NCBI GenBank assembly: GCA_025331435.1
Contig: JAIWNI010000016.1
Coordinates: 248,001 to 312,000, forward strand
Reading direction: 5' to 3'
DNA length: 64,000 nucleotides
From: Choanephora cucurbitarum
Lineage: Eukaryota > Mucoromycota > Mucoromycetes > Mucorales > Choanephoraceae
A model generated the notes under the pieces. The model was not told where the DNA came from, made no database searches, and saw only the letters and a program-made list of their open reading frames with translations. This document shows positions 44,417 to 55,462 of the stretch, in pieces. A program made the translations under genes and the position numbers. Numbering within the stretch: the first letter of the stretch is position 1; every line of letters starts with the position of its first letter.

Positions 44417-45968
44417 ATGAAACTAACTGTGTTGTTTGTGATATACCTCTTGTTCTATTCCTGCCATGCTCTTTACTATCAACTTCCTTTCAATAACCAT
44501 CAACTCAAGAGCACACTGAAACTAAAAACCATATACCATCATGCCTCTGCCAATGGGCCTATCCCAGGTTTATTTCGAAAACTAGAGATAGCTGATCAGG
44601 AAGTGGCTGTGAACCAACAACAAGATACAGCTTATGGTGTCTCAGGACACTTTGCTGCGATCAGTCGACCCAACTATAACGACATTGACTTACTTCGCAG
44701 CATGCGAGATCAAGGCCGATTAGCACGTTGGTCTGAACCTATCACCTATTTTGAGTCTGCCATTGAACTCGTGCCCGATGTGACAGACAGAAAGACAGTA
44801 ACTGCACTTGCTATGATGACAAATAATGCTTATCTAGATATCCATTTGAACGATACAGAATGGTACGATTTAGGCACACCATGGCAGTTGGTAAAGTAAG
44901 GATGCTTAAAGAAAAAACGATAATCACTCATATTGCTTTCTTCCAGAATGCTTCTTTTGGGTGGCAATCAGATGGACTTAGAGGTCATATCTATGCTACA
45001 GATGATAACTCTCTTGTGGTAGTTAGTATCAAGGGAACAAGTGCTGGTTTATGGACAGGTGGACCTACAGGTGAAAAAGATAAAATCAATGTAAGCCTTC
45101 TTTCATGGAGAGTTGCCTGTGATTTGACCACATTATCTGTATAGGACAATCTTTTGTTTTCATGTTGCTGTGCTAGAATCAGCCGTGCTTGGACACCTGT
45201 ATGTGATTGTTATAAGGACAACGAATACCAATGTGAAAGCAGTTGTCTTCAAAAAAAGATTCAAAGGTCAGAGTTCTATTATGACAGTGCACTTGTAAGT
45301 TGATTCATGATGTATGTAACCTAGACTGATCAATCATATAGAATATAATTGATGACATTCAAAAAAAGTATAACGCAAGTACACTCTGGATTACGGGTCA
45401 CTCATTGGGTGGTGCCGTAGCTAGCATGGTAGGACAGACATTTGGTATCCCGACCGTCACATTTGAAATTCCTGGTGATCGACTCCCCTCTACTCGACTT
45501 CACTTGCCTGTTGGAAAAGGAATGGATCTCCCTGTCTGGCATTTTGGACATACAGCAGATCCTATCTTCATTGGTGTATGTACCGTAAGTATCCCTCTCT
45601 CTCTTTCTCTCTCAAAAACTTAAAAAATTTTTTTTTAATAGGGTCCTGCCAGTAGTTGTTGGTATGGTGGTTATGCAATGGAATCCCGATGTCACACAGG
45701 CAAAGTATGTATCTGGGATACAGTCAAGGACAAAAATTGGCGTGTTGACATTCGATCCCATCGCGTACGTGATGTAATTGAGGGCATTTTATCGAAACCA
45801 GAAGATTTCCCTATGCCTAAGTGTGTGCCTGAAACAGATTGCGCAGACTGTAGTCTATGGCAGTACCATGATGATCGCGATGATAAGGAAAGAAAGTCAA
45901 CTTCTACCTTGAGTTCTACCACCACCACACATACGCAACAACCTCCTACAGATCCATGGTCTCCATAA
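44417..45968 (+). CDS. ATG15: Atg15-like class 3 lipase
   Basis: Vacuolar phospholipase that breaks down autophagic and MVB membranes. Exons 44417-44890, 44947-45090, 45145-45294, 45342-45584, 45642-45968, 445 aa; all four introns are phase 0. An N-terminal signal-anchor (LTVLFVIYLLFYSCHAL) would insert it in the ER for MVB delivery. Catalytic GHSLGGAVAS carries the serine nucleophile. Family-specific segments are ALAMMTNNAYLD, GWQSDGLRGHIYATDD, the cysteine-rich stretch SCCCARISRAWTPVCDCY, and PASSCWYGGYAMESRCHTGK. The tail is Ser/Thr-rich and low complexity. An alternative donor (GTAAGG) 6 nt downstream in exon 1 would break frame with exon 2 and was not used. Confidence 0.9.
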
Positions 45969-46091
45969 CAACCTGCATAAATACGCGATTTGATTGGACC
46001 TGAATTTGAATGTAGAGTCCACTCTGTTTTTTTTACCCTATTTTTTTTTTTTTTTTTTTTTTTTGCATTTACCCTCTTTTTTATTTCAATT

Positions 46092-47954
46092 ATGAGTTCT
46101 TCAGATAATAAATTAAATGATTATGATCTAAGTGTTTTAGATGAAGCACTATTGTATCCTGAAAAGACAGAATATGTAGACCATTTTGGGTTTAAGGTGC
46201 AAGTGAAATCTGAGCATGACACTGATTCCAGTGAATCTGAATTTGAAGATGCTCAATCCCTTTCGTCCGATCTCAAGATACCTAAACCAGACGAAGAAGA
46301 AGACGACACCGATTGGCAAAGTAGCACGACAGTAGATAAAATCAGTGTGGTTTCTATGCCTACACACAGTACAACCAGTTACTATGACATGTTATTATCC
46401 AAATTTACACGTAACGACACTCCCTCAAAACAACTTCAGATAGAGACATATCAAAACCTGGAGAAACTAAAAGAAGAATCCACTGAAGATAGAGAAATAG
46501 ACTGGGGTAGGTTTGTATTTCAATCTATGGGCCACAGCAGTATAATAATCTTTTAAAGAGTTCTGGACAAGTGTGGTCTCTGATTTCGAGCGTATCAATC
46601 GTACAGACCATGCCAAATTACGACAACAGCTATGTGTAGGCATACCCACCTCTTTACGTGGACTGCTTTGGCGCATCTTTTCGAAATCAGAGATGAACAG
46701 TGAATTGATTGAAAATGAATACCGTCTCTTGCTTGAGAAGACAAGCTCGCATGAAAAACTGATTCAAAGAGATCTCTCGAGAACATTCCCTACCTTAGAC
46801 TATTTCAAAGACAAAGATGGTGAAGGACAAGCAATGCTGTTTAATGTGATTAAGACCTATAGTCTATTTGATTCACAAGTGGGTTATTGTCAAGGTCTGC
46901 ATTTTGTCGTGGGCTGTCTTTTGTTACATGTAAGTTGGTCAATATTCAAAAAAAAATAATTTTTAACCAATTTCATTAGATGCCAGATGAAGCTGCCTTT
47001 TGTGTCTTGCTTCGATTGATGAGTCAGTATGGTCTCAGGGGTCATTTTACACCACAGATGGAGACCCTACATGAACGCATGTTTCAATTCAATCAGTTGC
47101 TAGCCCTTCAATTGCCTCAGGTACATCGTCATCTGCATGCTCAGGGTGTATTGCCTAGCATGTATGCCTCTCAATGGTTCATGACTCTCTTTGCCTATCG
47201 ATGTCCACTCGATCTTGTGTTTCGTGTGTTTGATCTGGTGTTTGTGGAAGGACCTCAGATCATGTTGAACTTTGCTTTGGCTCTGATGAAAAAGAATCAA
47301 TCGACCATCTTGAGTCTCGAGTTTGAATCGTTGCTTGATTTCTTTTCGGGGCAGATATTTGAAGTCTATAAAGTAAAGTAGCACATTATCCTTTTTATAG
47401 TACTCATTTTTTAATTTATTTAGGATCATGCCTATGATTTTGTTCAAGATGCCTATAGTTTCACTATTTCACCTAAACAACTCTCTAAATTCTCAAAACA
47501 GTATCGTCAGGAGGCAGCCAAGGAAGCCAAACTCCAATCGATGCAAGATGCGATCAAGAAAGAAAACATTGTGTTACAAGATCAGCTCAAGAAGCTACGT
47601 CAGGCCTACAAGACATTAGCCTCTGAACACCAGGATGTAGCACAACAAGTGATAAACTCTAAACTGACCATGGCCAGTCTCAGTTCAGAAAATCAGCAAC
47701 TGAAGCATGAATTATCGGCCATCAAACAAGACATGGGCACCCTTTCTTCTGCCCTCAATCAAGAACGACAGATTCAATTTGATCTCTTGGCTCAAAAGAA
47801 CGCACAGCTGGTGGACGCTAATGCGTTACTTGAAGACCGACTTCAGGAGATGGAAGTGATCTTGATTGAAATGAAATTGAAATATGCTGAAAGTGAAAAT
47901 GATTATGAACAGATGAAGCAGAAATTACATGAAGCACAGAAATTGATGCGGTAA
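46092..47954 (+). CDS. TBC-domain Rab GTPase-activating protein with coiled-coil tail (Gyp5/EVI5-like)
   Basis: Stimulates GTP hydrolysis by a Rab in membrane traffic. Exons 46092-46506, 46559-46929, 46980-47372, 47424-47954, 569 aa. After an acidic, Ser-rich N-terminus (~130 residues) the TBC domain begins at VGIPTSLRGLLWRIF. The two catalytic fingers are seen: Arg in IQRDLSRTFPT and Gln in VGYCQGLHFVVG. MPDEAAFCVLLRLM, YASQWFMTLFAYRCPL and RVFDLVFVEG follow in family order. Residues ~410-569 form an unbroken coiled coil (KENIVLQDQLKKLRQAYKTL onward), the layout of Gyp5 and EVI5. Which Rab it acts on is not visible. Confidence 0.9.
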
Positions 47955-48065
47955 ATAAAACACAAGGAATTTCATTGGATACCCTTCATTTGTTCTGATA
48001 CGCGTTTTCTTGCCATGACGCGTTCCGTGTTTTCACCTTCTTTTTTTTTTTCTTATTTTTTTATT

Positions 48066-48910
48066 ATGGATTGTTATAAAGTACTTCAATTAGATAAACA
48101 GACTGCCACATTGGCTGATATCAAGAAAAGTTATCGTAAACTTGCCCTGAAATTCCATCCTGATAAACAACCTGCAGATGCTACAGAAGAACAAAAGACA
48201 CAAGCCAATACTTCCTTTCAACAACTCGGTAAAGCCTATGCTGTATTGAGTGATCCTAAACGTAAAGAGAGATACGATAAGACAGGCAGTATGGATGAAA
48301 GTCAATTTGATGATGATCAAAAGGATTGGACAGCTTATTTTAAAGAACTTTGGTCTGGTGTGGTCAGTGAAGAAACCATTGAGGCTCAAAAATTGAAATA
48401 TCAAGGTAACAAGGGCTTTCCTTTTTTTTTTGGAAACACAACACACTCACTATTGAATTAGGATCTCAAGAAGAACAACAGGATGTTATCAAGGCCTATA
48501 AAGAATTGAAAGGTGATATGAACAAGATCTTGTCTGTCATTGAATGTTCTACTGCAGCCGATTGTGTTCGATTTGAAAAGATCATTCGTCAGGCCATTGA
48601 AGAAAAGCAGGTGCCCTTCTTCAAGAAACTCGATACAACAACAACCGCAAAAGCACAAAAGGCTCGATTGGACAGAGAAGCCAAAGATGAACAAGAGTTT
48701 GATGAAGAGAAGGCACAATCTTCTTCTTCTTTAGCTGCTCTGATTCAACAACGCAATCAACAGAGACAGAGCAAGATGAACTCAATCATTGATTCCATCG
48801 AGACCTCAGCCAAAGGTAAGAAGCGAAAGGGACCTGAAAAAGACATAGCCCTTCCTTCTGATGAAGAATTTATGAAATTACAAGAGAAATTATTTAAAAA
48901 GAAGAAATAA
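48066..48910 (+). CDS. DNAJC9-like J-domain protein
   Basis: Nuclear J protein; the animal homologue is an Hsp70-linked H3-H4 histone chaperone. Exons 48066-48405 and 48462-48910, 262 aa. The J domain opens the protein: MDCYKVLQLDKQTATLADIK, HPDK at ~residues 33-36, and AYAVLSDPKRKERYDKTGS. The family-specific middle follows: YFKELWSGVVSEETIEAQKL, then KGDMNKILSVIECSTAADCV. The C-terminus is basic and lysine-rich (GKKRKGPEKD, ending LFKKKK), fitting a nuclear histone-binding role. Converges on the Lcl3-like gene with 37 nt between stops. Confidence 0.88.
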
Positions 48911-48947
48911 AAGGTTTCTTTTAAAAAACCGTGTCTATCTATAACAT

Positions 48948-49913
48948 CTATGATTTCGATTTACCACCGAGAAATCTAAAAAAAAAATGTGAGTTTGACA
49001 GTATGGGTTACTCTACAAAGAAATAACTTTACTTTGCTTTATGATCACCAGGAGAGATATAAGATTGAAGAGACCAAATACCTCGTTTAAAGAATCTAAT
49101 AAAATCAGTCGATCTGTGGATCCCAGCACACTCCTTACCCTACACTTACTTGGCTCTTGCTTCATATCGCTTGAGTTTCTCAAACACACCACCATATTGT
49201 GCCCCTTTAGCTGTATAGATACTGGCAAGACCTGCCTTTAACATTTCAGCCGATACATTCTTCTCCAGGTAAAAAGGTGGGCGTCTAACATAAGCCATGC
49301 CTACCTAAATAACGACAGTAAGAACGACTGATTTCCTAAATCCCCCATCTTACTTTACCACACGACCATATTGATCACGACTCAAGAGCTGTAACCTGAC
49401 TTTCTGATTCAACACCAGATCCGTCAAGAACGTCTTAGCCTCCTTGGAATAAGGTTGAGCAGGCATACCAAAATGAGCCCCCTCAGGTGCATCCACACCT
49501 GCAATACGGACTGAAATCGTCTGTTTCTGTAACTCCTTCTTGGTCTTGGGGACCTGACGAGCCCAACCCCAGCCAAAGCCAGGTGTATGGTACAACCGAA
49601 AATTGTCACTGTCGCCCACGGCCACAACACGACCTCGGATCGTCTGAGATCGTTCAAAGGCTTCGGGTGGGATATGTTCTGCCGTCTTGAATCGTCTGCC
49701 GATCAACACCTTGTTGGCGAAATAGAGAGCAGGTAAGCCGATGAGCAAACCAAGAGTGATGGGTCGCCATAGTGACTGAACTAGTTCGTCTGCTCTTTGG
49801 TCCCAACTGGGTTTCTCTCTGTCTATCTTTTGCTTTAGGTCGGTCCAGAAGTCGTTCTTTTCGTTTTGAAAGAATTGTTGAACTTGGGTCCAAAAGTCAG
49901 AATTATTTGCCAT
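48948..49913 (-). CDS. LCL3: Lcl3-like staphylococcal-nuclease-domain membrane protein
   Basis: Putative endonuclease with a thermonuclease fold anchored in a membrane (mitochondrial or ER in yeast). Exons complement(48948-48975, 49033-49095, 49150-49304, 49359-49913), 266 aa. A soluble N-terminus is followed by a membrane helix ITLGLLIGLPALYFANKVLI (~residues 52-71), then the SNase domain: GRVVAVGDSDNFRLYHTPGF, VRIAGVDAPEGAHFG, RLQLLSRDQYGRV and VGMAYVRRPPFYLEKNVSAE. Arg, Glu and Arg residues expected in the catalytic triad region (VRIAGVDAPE, RDQYGR) are present. The last two exons (FFKRGIWSLQSY and the tail KFLGGKSKS) are my best reading but less certain than the core. Confidence 0.85.
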
Positions 49914-51389
49914 TGGGAATAATAATAATAATAATAAAAATTATTCGAAAAAATATACACATTTGGAGTTTTTTTTTTCTTAATTTTTTATTTTTTTTTG
50001 CCTAACAACTAGATGAAGATACTATTTTCCCTATAAAACAATAAAAATAGATTGTATAGGCTATTGCTTTCCTATGGCATCTGTATCTTCAATAGACCAT
50101 TAAACCGATGACCCATCTCGAAAAAAGAAAAAAAAAAGAGCCAGGAGAAGTAATAAGTTGTTTCATTGATGAGTCTAACTTTAGTGCAACACAGAAAAAT
50201 AAAAAAAAAACCTTCCACTTTTTTTTTTGAGTTAAACATAACCTTAATAGCCACGTAATCTCTTGTCATTCTCTTGATTTGTTTGTGCCGTAGTTTATTG
50301 TTGTTTTCTTTAAAGACAACATAGACAATAAAGCCCATTGCTGCGAGATAATTCCATTTACAGGAAACTCTTTCTTTCTTTTTTTTTGTTAGGAACATTC
50401 AGTGAAGATCATGGTATTTTCCAAGGGATTGACACATTATCCAATGTGACAACGTTGCGCCTTTTCTTTTAGGGGCTGATTCCGATCATTCCGGGAACAG
50501 TATTATCTTTGGCCCATCATAGAAAAACCGGTAAACTGTCAATACATTGTAAACAAATGAACCGCATGGATCCGCAGAACATCAACTATGTTATTGTTTG
50601 TTGACAAAAAAATTTTTTTTTATTTATTTGGCTCTAGAACCCATTTGGTTTATGAGGACTATGATATAAACAATTCATGTGAGATCACAAATACAAGTTC
50701 TAAAAAGTTCTAGCTTTCTTGTCAGTCAACGTCATTGATTCAAAGTCAGCTAGCTCGGACCTCTAGAAACAAGGTAGTACGAAAAAAGGAGGAAGAAAGA
50801 CAGGAACCATTTCGATTGAATAGATTTGTGCTTCACTCGTCAACCAGGACATTTGGCTGTACATAAGTTTCTTACCTTAACAATGAATACACAAGTGTGT
50901 TGCATTCTAAAAATAAAATAAAAAAAACTTTTATAAGAAAAAATAAATAAATAAACAAAATAAAGTTTAGCCCAAGCTACATGGCGCAGATTAGAATAGC
51001 ACAGACCATTTCATCAGATAATGTTGTTTGTTTATCACAATATCCATTCTTGAAATAGGCGCCGTGTTCTCAAGACTATAAGACAGACAGCAGATGGTTT
51101 CAACATGTTTTGTATGCTTATTCAGTTGACATGAGACAGGTTGCATATTTGTTTTGATAGAGTAAATGATGAGATGATTAGATCATGACTGTCTAAAGGG
51201 TTTGATGTTGAGCTAATAGTTGACATAGGGCTGTATCACAAGAAAAGAAGATCGATAAGCAACATTTTGTTTCAACATGAAAAAGTAAATCCCGAGAATC
51301 AGATTTCACAAATAAAAAAAAACATATAAAAAACAAGTGTAATCTTTCTTATTTTCTCTCAACATTTTCTCTAATTTATTCACTTACAA
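49914..51389. other. Intergenic region, about 1.5 kb
   Basis: A/T runs throughout. An AAT microsatellite (49919-49940) sits just upstream of the Lcl3 start. A CTAGAACC/GGTTCT-like scatter around 50.6-50.8 kb shows no long symmetry. No gene supported. The right end holds the TATA box of the zinc-knuckle gene. Confidence 0.5.
51325..51330 (+). promoter_or_regulatory. TATA box upstream of the zinc-knuckle gene
   Basis: TATAAA followed by further A residues, 65 nt before the ATG at 51390, with a T/CT-rich tract (TTTCTTATTTTCTCTC) between them. This layout matches that of the PLC-like and P450 genes and supports the tiny gene as a real transcription unit. Confidence 0.5.
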
Positions 51390-51541
51390 ATGTCTCAATA
51401 TATCAAACCATTAAATCTACAAGGTGGTCAATGGTAAGTAGTATAGTTATCATGTTGTTCTTTAGTCATACTCACATTCTATACAGTACTTGGTGTGGAA
51501 AATATGGTCATAAACGTCCTACCTGTCCTCTACTTCGATAG
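51390..51541 (+). CDS. 32-residue spliced CCHC zinc-knuckle microprotein
   Basis: A very small gene found by splicing. Exon 1 is 51390-51433, then a 53-nt intron beginning GTAAGT and ending ACAG, then exon 2 51487-51541. The product starts MSQYIKPLNLQGGQ and continues CTWCGKYGHKRPTC, then PLLR and a stop. CTWCGKYGHKRPTC is an exact C-x2-C-x4-H-x4-C zinc knuckle with the usual GKxGH centre; the first Cys codon is split by the intron. Zinc knuckles bind single-stranded RNA or protein partners. There is a TATA box 65 nt upstream and a pyrimidine tract. It could be a standalone microprotein, or the remnant of a retroelement Gag-type or larger knuckle protein, though the clean intron argues against a retro-copy. 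Confidence 0.6.
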
Positions 51542-52936
51542 ACTTTATCTCTCTTACAAGTACACTCTCAAGCAAAAAAAAAAAAGTTTCTTCATCATGG
51601 CATTTTCTTTCTTTCTTTTAAAAATCAAAAAAAAAAGTAATTACTTATACCAACACCATTTTCTTATATGTAAATATAATTCTTTCATTCACATTGTATA
51701 CACAAAAAAAAACAACTATACGCTTAACCCTCTTTCTTTTTTTTTCTAATTATATCACAAAAAAAAATAAAACAATCAATTTTATGGGCTATTATAAAAA
51801 AAAAGTGTTCGTTTTCTGTAGTTCTCGGGAATCGGAAGGAATACTAAAAAGAATTACATGTCGAGCGCATTGTAGCACAATTTACTTTTTTTTTTGAATT
51901 GTATGAGGCACAAAATTACGCCCAGCGGATAGTGTATGTGACTCTCTCTCTTTCTTTTTTTTTTGAGTAATTTGTGTATATAAAGATGAGTAACATCATG
52001 TACAATGTTTTTGTTCTTTTGATTTCTCTGTCCTTGAAGACAAAGAAATTGAGAAGACAGTCCAAGTCCGCCTGGCTCTAACAATGTAAAACGTAGCACA
52101 CACAATTGGGGTTACACTGAGAGGGTGTTTTTTTTTTGTGTTTGACAAGACTTCAAAGTTTAATTGTTTTTGTTTGTCTAAAGTCTGGACCAATAGCAAT
52201 CTTCTGTTGCTTGAGTGGCTCAAAGCACATTCTGTAAGAAATCAGACTGTCTTGTAGTGCTGATGAAGTTGACAATAGACAGACTCTATCGTTGTCATGG
52301 CAACATATAAATAAGGTGGTCCGGGCATTTTAAAGTTAGTCTCCCCCTTTTCTGTATCTTTCACAAATCAGGCACAAAAGATTTCTCAATATCTAGAACA
52401 AGAGATGATATCGAAAGAACATACTACCTTATGAAGTCACTGTTACCATACACAGGATAGAATAAGCTTACTTGGTTTTTTGAGGAGAAGAAGACGTTTT
52501 GTTGAATGACGATCCATTCGAGTAATTTGATTACCTAGCTAGGTTACTCTCTGATAGACACATGTTGCGTATTTCTATTTATGTTAGCGTATAAAGCACT
52601 GTCATTTGTTTCTAATTTTAAGCCTTGTCATGATAGTCATACTATCCAACTCAAAAAAACCTTTTATTCAAGATGAATGAGAGTAAGATCTTCAAGGAGT
52701 AAGAGATTCATTGAGACAATTAAAGGAGCATTCGTAACCAATTTTTTTTAGGGAGTGCATTTCCCCTTTTCTTTAGAGTGATCAAGGCTCTCTCTCTTTT
52801 TTTTTGTTTATATTAGCCTATCACATTGAATTCGCGTGAAGTTCTCCTACTTTTCTTTACAAACAGAAACTTTTTATACACACACACACACCATCTCTTT
52901 TTTTTTCACTCTTTTTCTTTTTCTTTATGTTATGAA
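51542..52936. other. Intergenic region, about 1.4 kb
   Basis: Long A and T homopolymers. A TATA-like ATATAAATAAGG lies near 52306, 630 nt before the next start codon, so an unannotated transcript or a long leader is possible. No coding sequence seen apart from uORFs at the right edge. Confidence 0.5.
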
Positions 52937-52940
52937 ATGA
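52927..52940 (+). promoter_or_regulatory. Two minimal overlapping uORFs at the start of the next gene
   Basis: ATG TTA TGA (52927-52935) and ATG AAA TGA (52932-52940) precede the main ATG at 52937. The stop of the second uORF overlaps the main start as ATGA. Such one-sense-codon uORFs can force leaky scanning or reinitiation. Their use depends on where transcription starts. Confidence 0.5.
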
Positions 52941-53435
52941 CTTCTGATGGAAATGAAGATCCACTGATATTTCATCATGACATGTTAGAATGGTCCTCTC
53001 AACATGCTACAATGATGGATTATCCTACACATGTAGCACCTCCAATTGTACCTAACACCAACACAACCAACCCAGCCATGCCACCTCCACCACCCATCTT
53101 GGAGCCTGGCAAACAATATCATCCTGAATGGGGCGTGATTAAAGATCAAGAATTTCATCCTCTCACACTTAAACATCAACGCGATCTAGAAAGTCTCTAT
53201 AGTGCTGGGTCTGCCATTACTGATTTTTATTTTTGGCAAGCTAATCTAGGAGGCTATTGTATGGCAGATATGGTACAAGGTAAACATTCGATTAAGACAT
53301 CTTTAGAGTGTTTATTGATTCTGTTTACAAATAGGTATGGTTGTATCTTCTGAAGGTCCATTTGTATTAGAAAGAAAAATAGTAGAAGGTGCACCTCATC
53401 CTGGGCGTAGAAAGAAAAAGCATGGATTAGGATAA
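52937..53435 (+). CDS. Hypothetical protein, proline-rich N-terminus and basic tail
   Basis: Exons 52937-53279 and 53335-53435, 147 aa; not recognised. The N-terminal third is acidic then Pro-rich (NPAMPPPPPILEPG). The central block FHPLTLKHQRDLESLYSAGS and FYFWQANLGGYCMADMVQG looks folded. Splicing joins VQG to MVVSSEGPFVLERKIVEGAP and a basic tail RRKKKHGLG. The clean 55-nt GT-AG intron within a conserved-looking stretch and the T-rich leader support a real gene. The tail may be a nuclear localisation signal. Function unknown. Confidence 0.65.
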
Positions 53436-53511
53436 AAAAAAAAGATTTGTTATTTACAACATTAAAGCTATGTTTCTTCTGTCTCTCTCTCTCTTTTGTA
53501 TATATATTTCT

Positions 53512-54811
53512 TTATTGTTGCTGACGAATGGGAGCTAAAGAATGGAAAGATGAATAACAAGCATAAATTACACTCAAGAAATACATACCAAAATAAGCAT
53601 GATTCATGGCTTCTTTTGCAGTTAATCTAGCTTGATGGTCATATTTCAACAAGTTATCTAATAAGTCAAAGAGTTCTTCTGACATGTATTTCTCGTTTTC
53701 AGAAGTAACAAACTTGCTCCAAGGCTTCACAGGATATCTAGAATAGCATAAGTCATCTCCCTTGAAACTTCATAAACACTACTTACTTTCCCATGACCTT
53801 TTGAATATGAGGGTGCAATTCAAGGTTATACAATTTCAAGTATTTATGCAATTCATCTGTACCAAGCACTTTGGCAATCTTCACCAATTGATCATAGTTA
53901 TCTGCACCACTAAAGAAAGGTTCTCTACGGAATACCTATCATGAGGTCAGTTGGGTCATTCTCTACCAGACTCTATCACTTTACCATGCCTGCAAGCATA
54001 CAACCAAAACTCCATAGATCTAAACTATAATCATAGTAATGGAAATCAACCAACAATTCAGGTCCCTTAAAACAACGCGAGGCTACCCTGACATTGTACT
54101 TTTCTCCAGGATGATAGAAATCAGCTAAACCCCAATCAATCAAACGAAGCTAACCCTCCCACCATCAGTAAAACAGCTTATTTTTTTTAGAAATCCAAAT
54201 GTTACCTGCTTCTTTTCATGATCAATCATGACATTATGAGGCTTCACATCACGGTGCATAATACCCATTGAATGAGAATAATCAAGTGCCTTCAATAACT
54301 CATACATATAAAAGCGAACATCCAAATCAGTAAAGCGAGGATAGAGCACTCTGAAATCAATGTTCTCAACATGTTCGAAAATCAAACAAGGGACTCGAGA
54401 CTATATACCACTTAAGTAGCTTGTTTCTTTAATGCCTCAACAACTTACCTCAGGATCTCTGACAACATCCAACAGACCAACGATGTTGGGTCCACCTGTC
54501 AAGTTTTGTAAAATCTTGATTTCTCTCTTAATCTTCTTCTTCTTCACAGGCTTCAATACCTTAATCACACACTTTTGACCATTTAAGGCATTGACACCTG
54601 CAAACACTTCAGAGTATTTGCCTCTACCAATCTTTTTGCAGATTTCATAATTATCTTGCGTACTAGACAAAAAAAAAAAAAGATGAGTGTGATGATGAGA
54701 TGACCATCTGTTTGCTTACCCCCAAGTCACTTGAAGTTGTTCATAATCATGGTACTCCTGAGGCATTTGGGAGTTGACATTGGGATAGACCTTAGCAATA
54801 CTGAGAGCCAT
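53512..54811 (-). CDS. CKA1: Casein kinase 2 catalytic (alpha) subunit
   Basis: Constitutive acidophilic Ser/Thr kinase acting in nucleus and cytosol with CK2 beta. Seven exons: complement(53512-53534, 53589-53737, 53787-53935, 53985-54149, 54206-54400, 54449-54662, 54720-54811), 328 aa. CK2 hallmarks: [20 protein letters not shown], the basic loop [41 protein letters not shown] (DWG instead of DFG) and [14 protein letters not shown]. The last intron, 54 nt, has no stop and is a multiple of three, so an unspliced reading would extend NHAYF with a false hydrophobic tail; spliced, the protein ends NHAYFAPIRQQQ. The coding-strand leader is CT-rich. Confidence 0.96.
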
Positions 54812-55462
54812 ATTTATAAAAAGAAAAAGATTTTTTTTTCCTCTCTTAAAAGGGGGAGAAAGGTGTAAAAGAGAGAGAGAGAGAAAATAATAATAAGAAA
54901 AAGGCACGATTGAAAAAAAAAATAACCTTAATCATGACTCTGTTTTTTTTTGAATGATCTTATCCTTTCAGGAGATTGTGTTTAGCCAGAGAGAGAATTT
55001 TACTTCGGGATTTAGATCAGGGTTGGACAAGCCACTTGGAGGGCTAAAGTATCCATTTCTAAAAGAAAAGTAGAGGCTATCTCAATGTCTAGGTAGAGGT
55101 ATAAGCTACCTTAGGCTGTACTTTAAAGAAACCAAAAAAAGAAGGAAGTCTTACAATAACTATTCCTATCCAATGTCACTTCCATGTTGAGTTTGTGATG
55201 CTCAAGAAAAAAAATAGAATGTACTGATGAGACAATCGGTCAAGGAACTCAAATCAGCCACCATGTCAACTCAAAAGCTTCTGTTATAAGCAGCATCACG
55301 AAAGGTATTCTTTATGATACCGTGTTCATTCATAAAAGAGAGAGAGAGGGAAAATAGTCAATCTAACAGTATTTGAAAAGCAGTCCAGACAATGCTTTAT
55401 TTTAGAAACGCGTTTTCGTGTTTTTTTTTTGCTTTAATCTATTTCTTTTTTCAAACCAAAAT
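54812..55462. other. Divergent promoter region between CK2 alpha and the RFC subunit
   Basis: About 650 bp. CT-rich on the minus strand next to CK2 (GA repeat on plus, about 54870-54890) and T-rich on the plus strand next to the RFC gene. ACGCG at about 55410 (AACGCGTTT) is an MluI-cell-cycle-box-like ACGCGT, which in fungi drives S-phase genes and would suit the clamp-loader gene. Confidence 0.5.
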
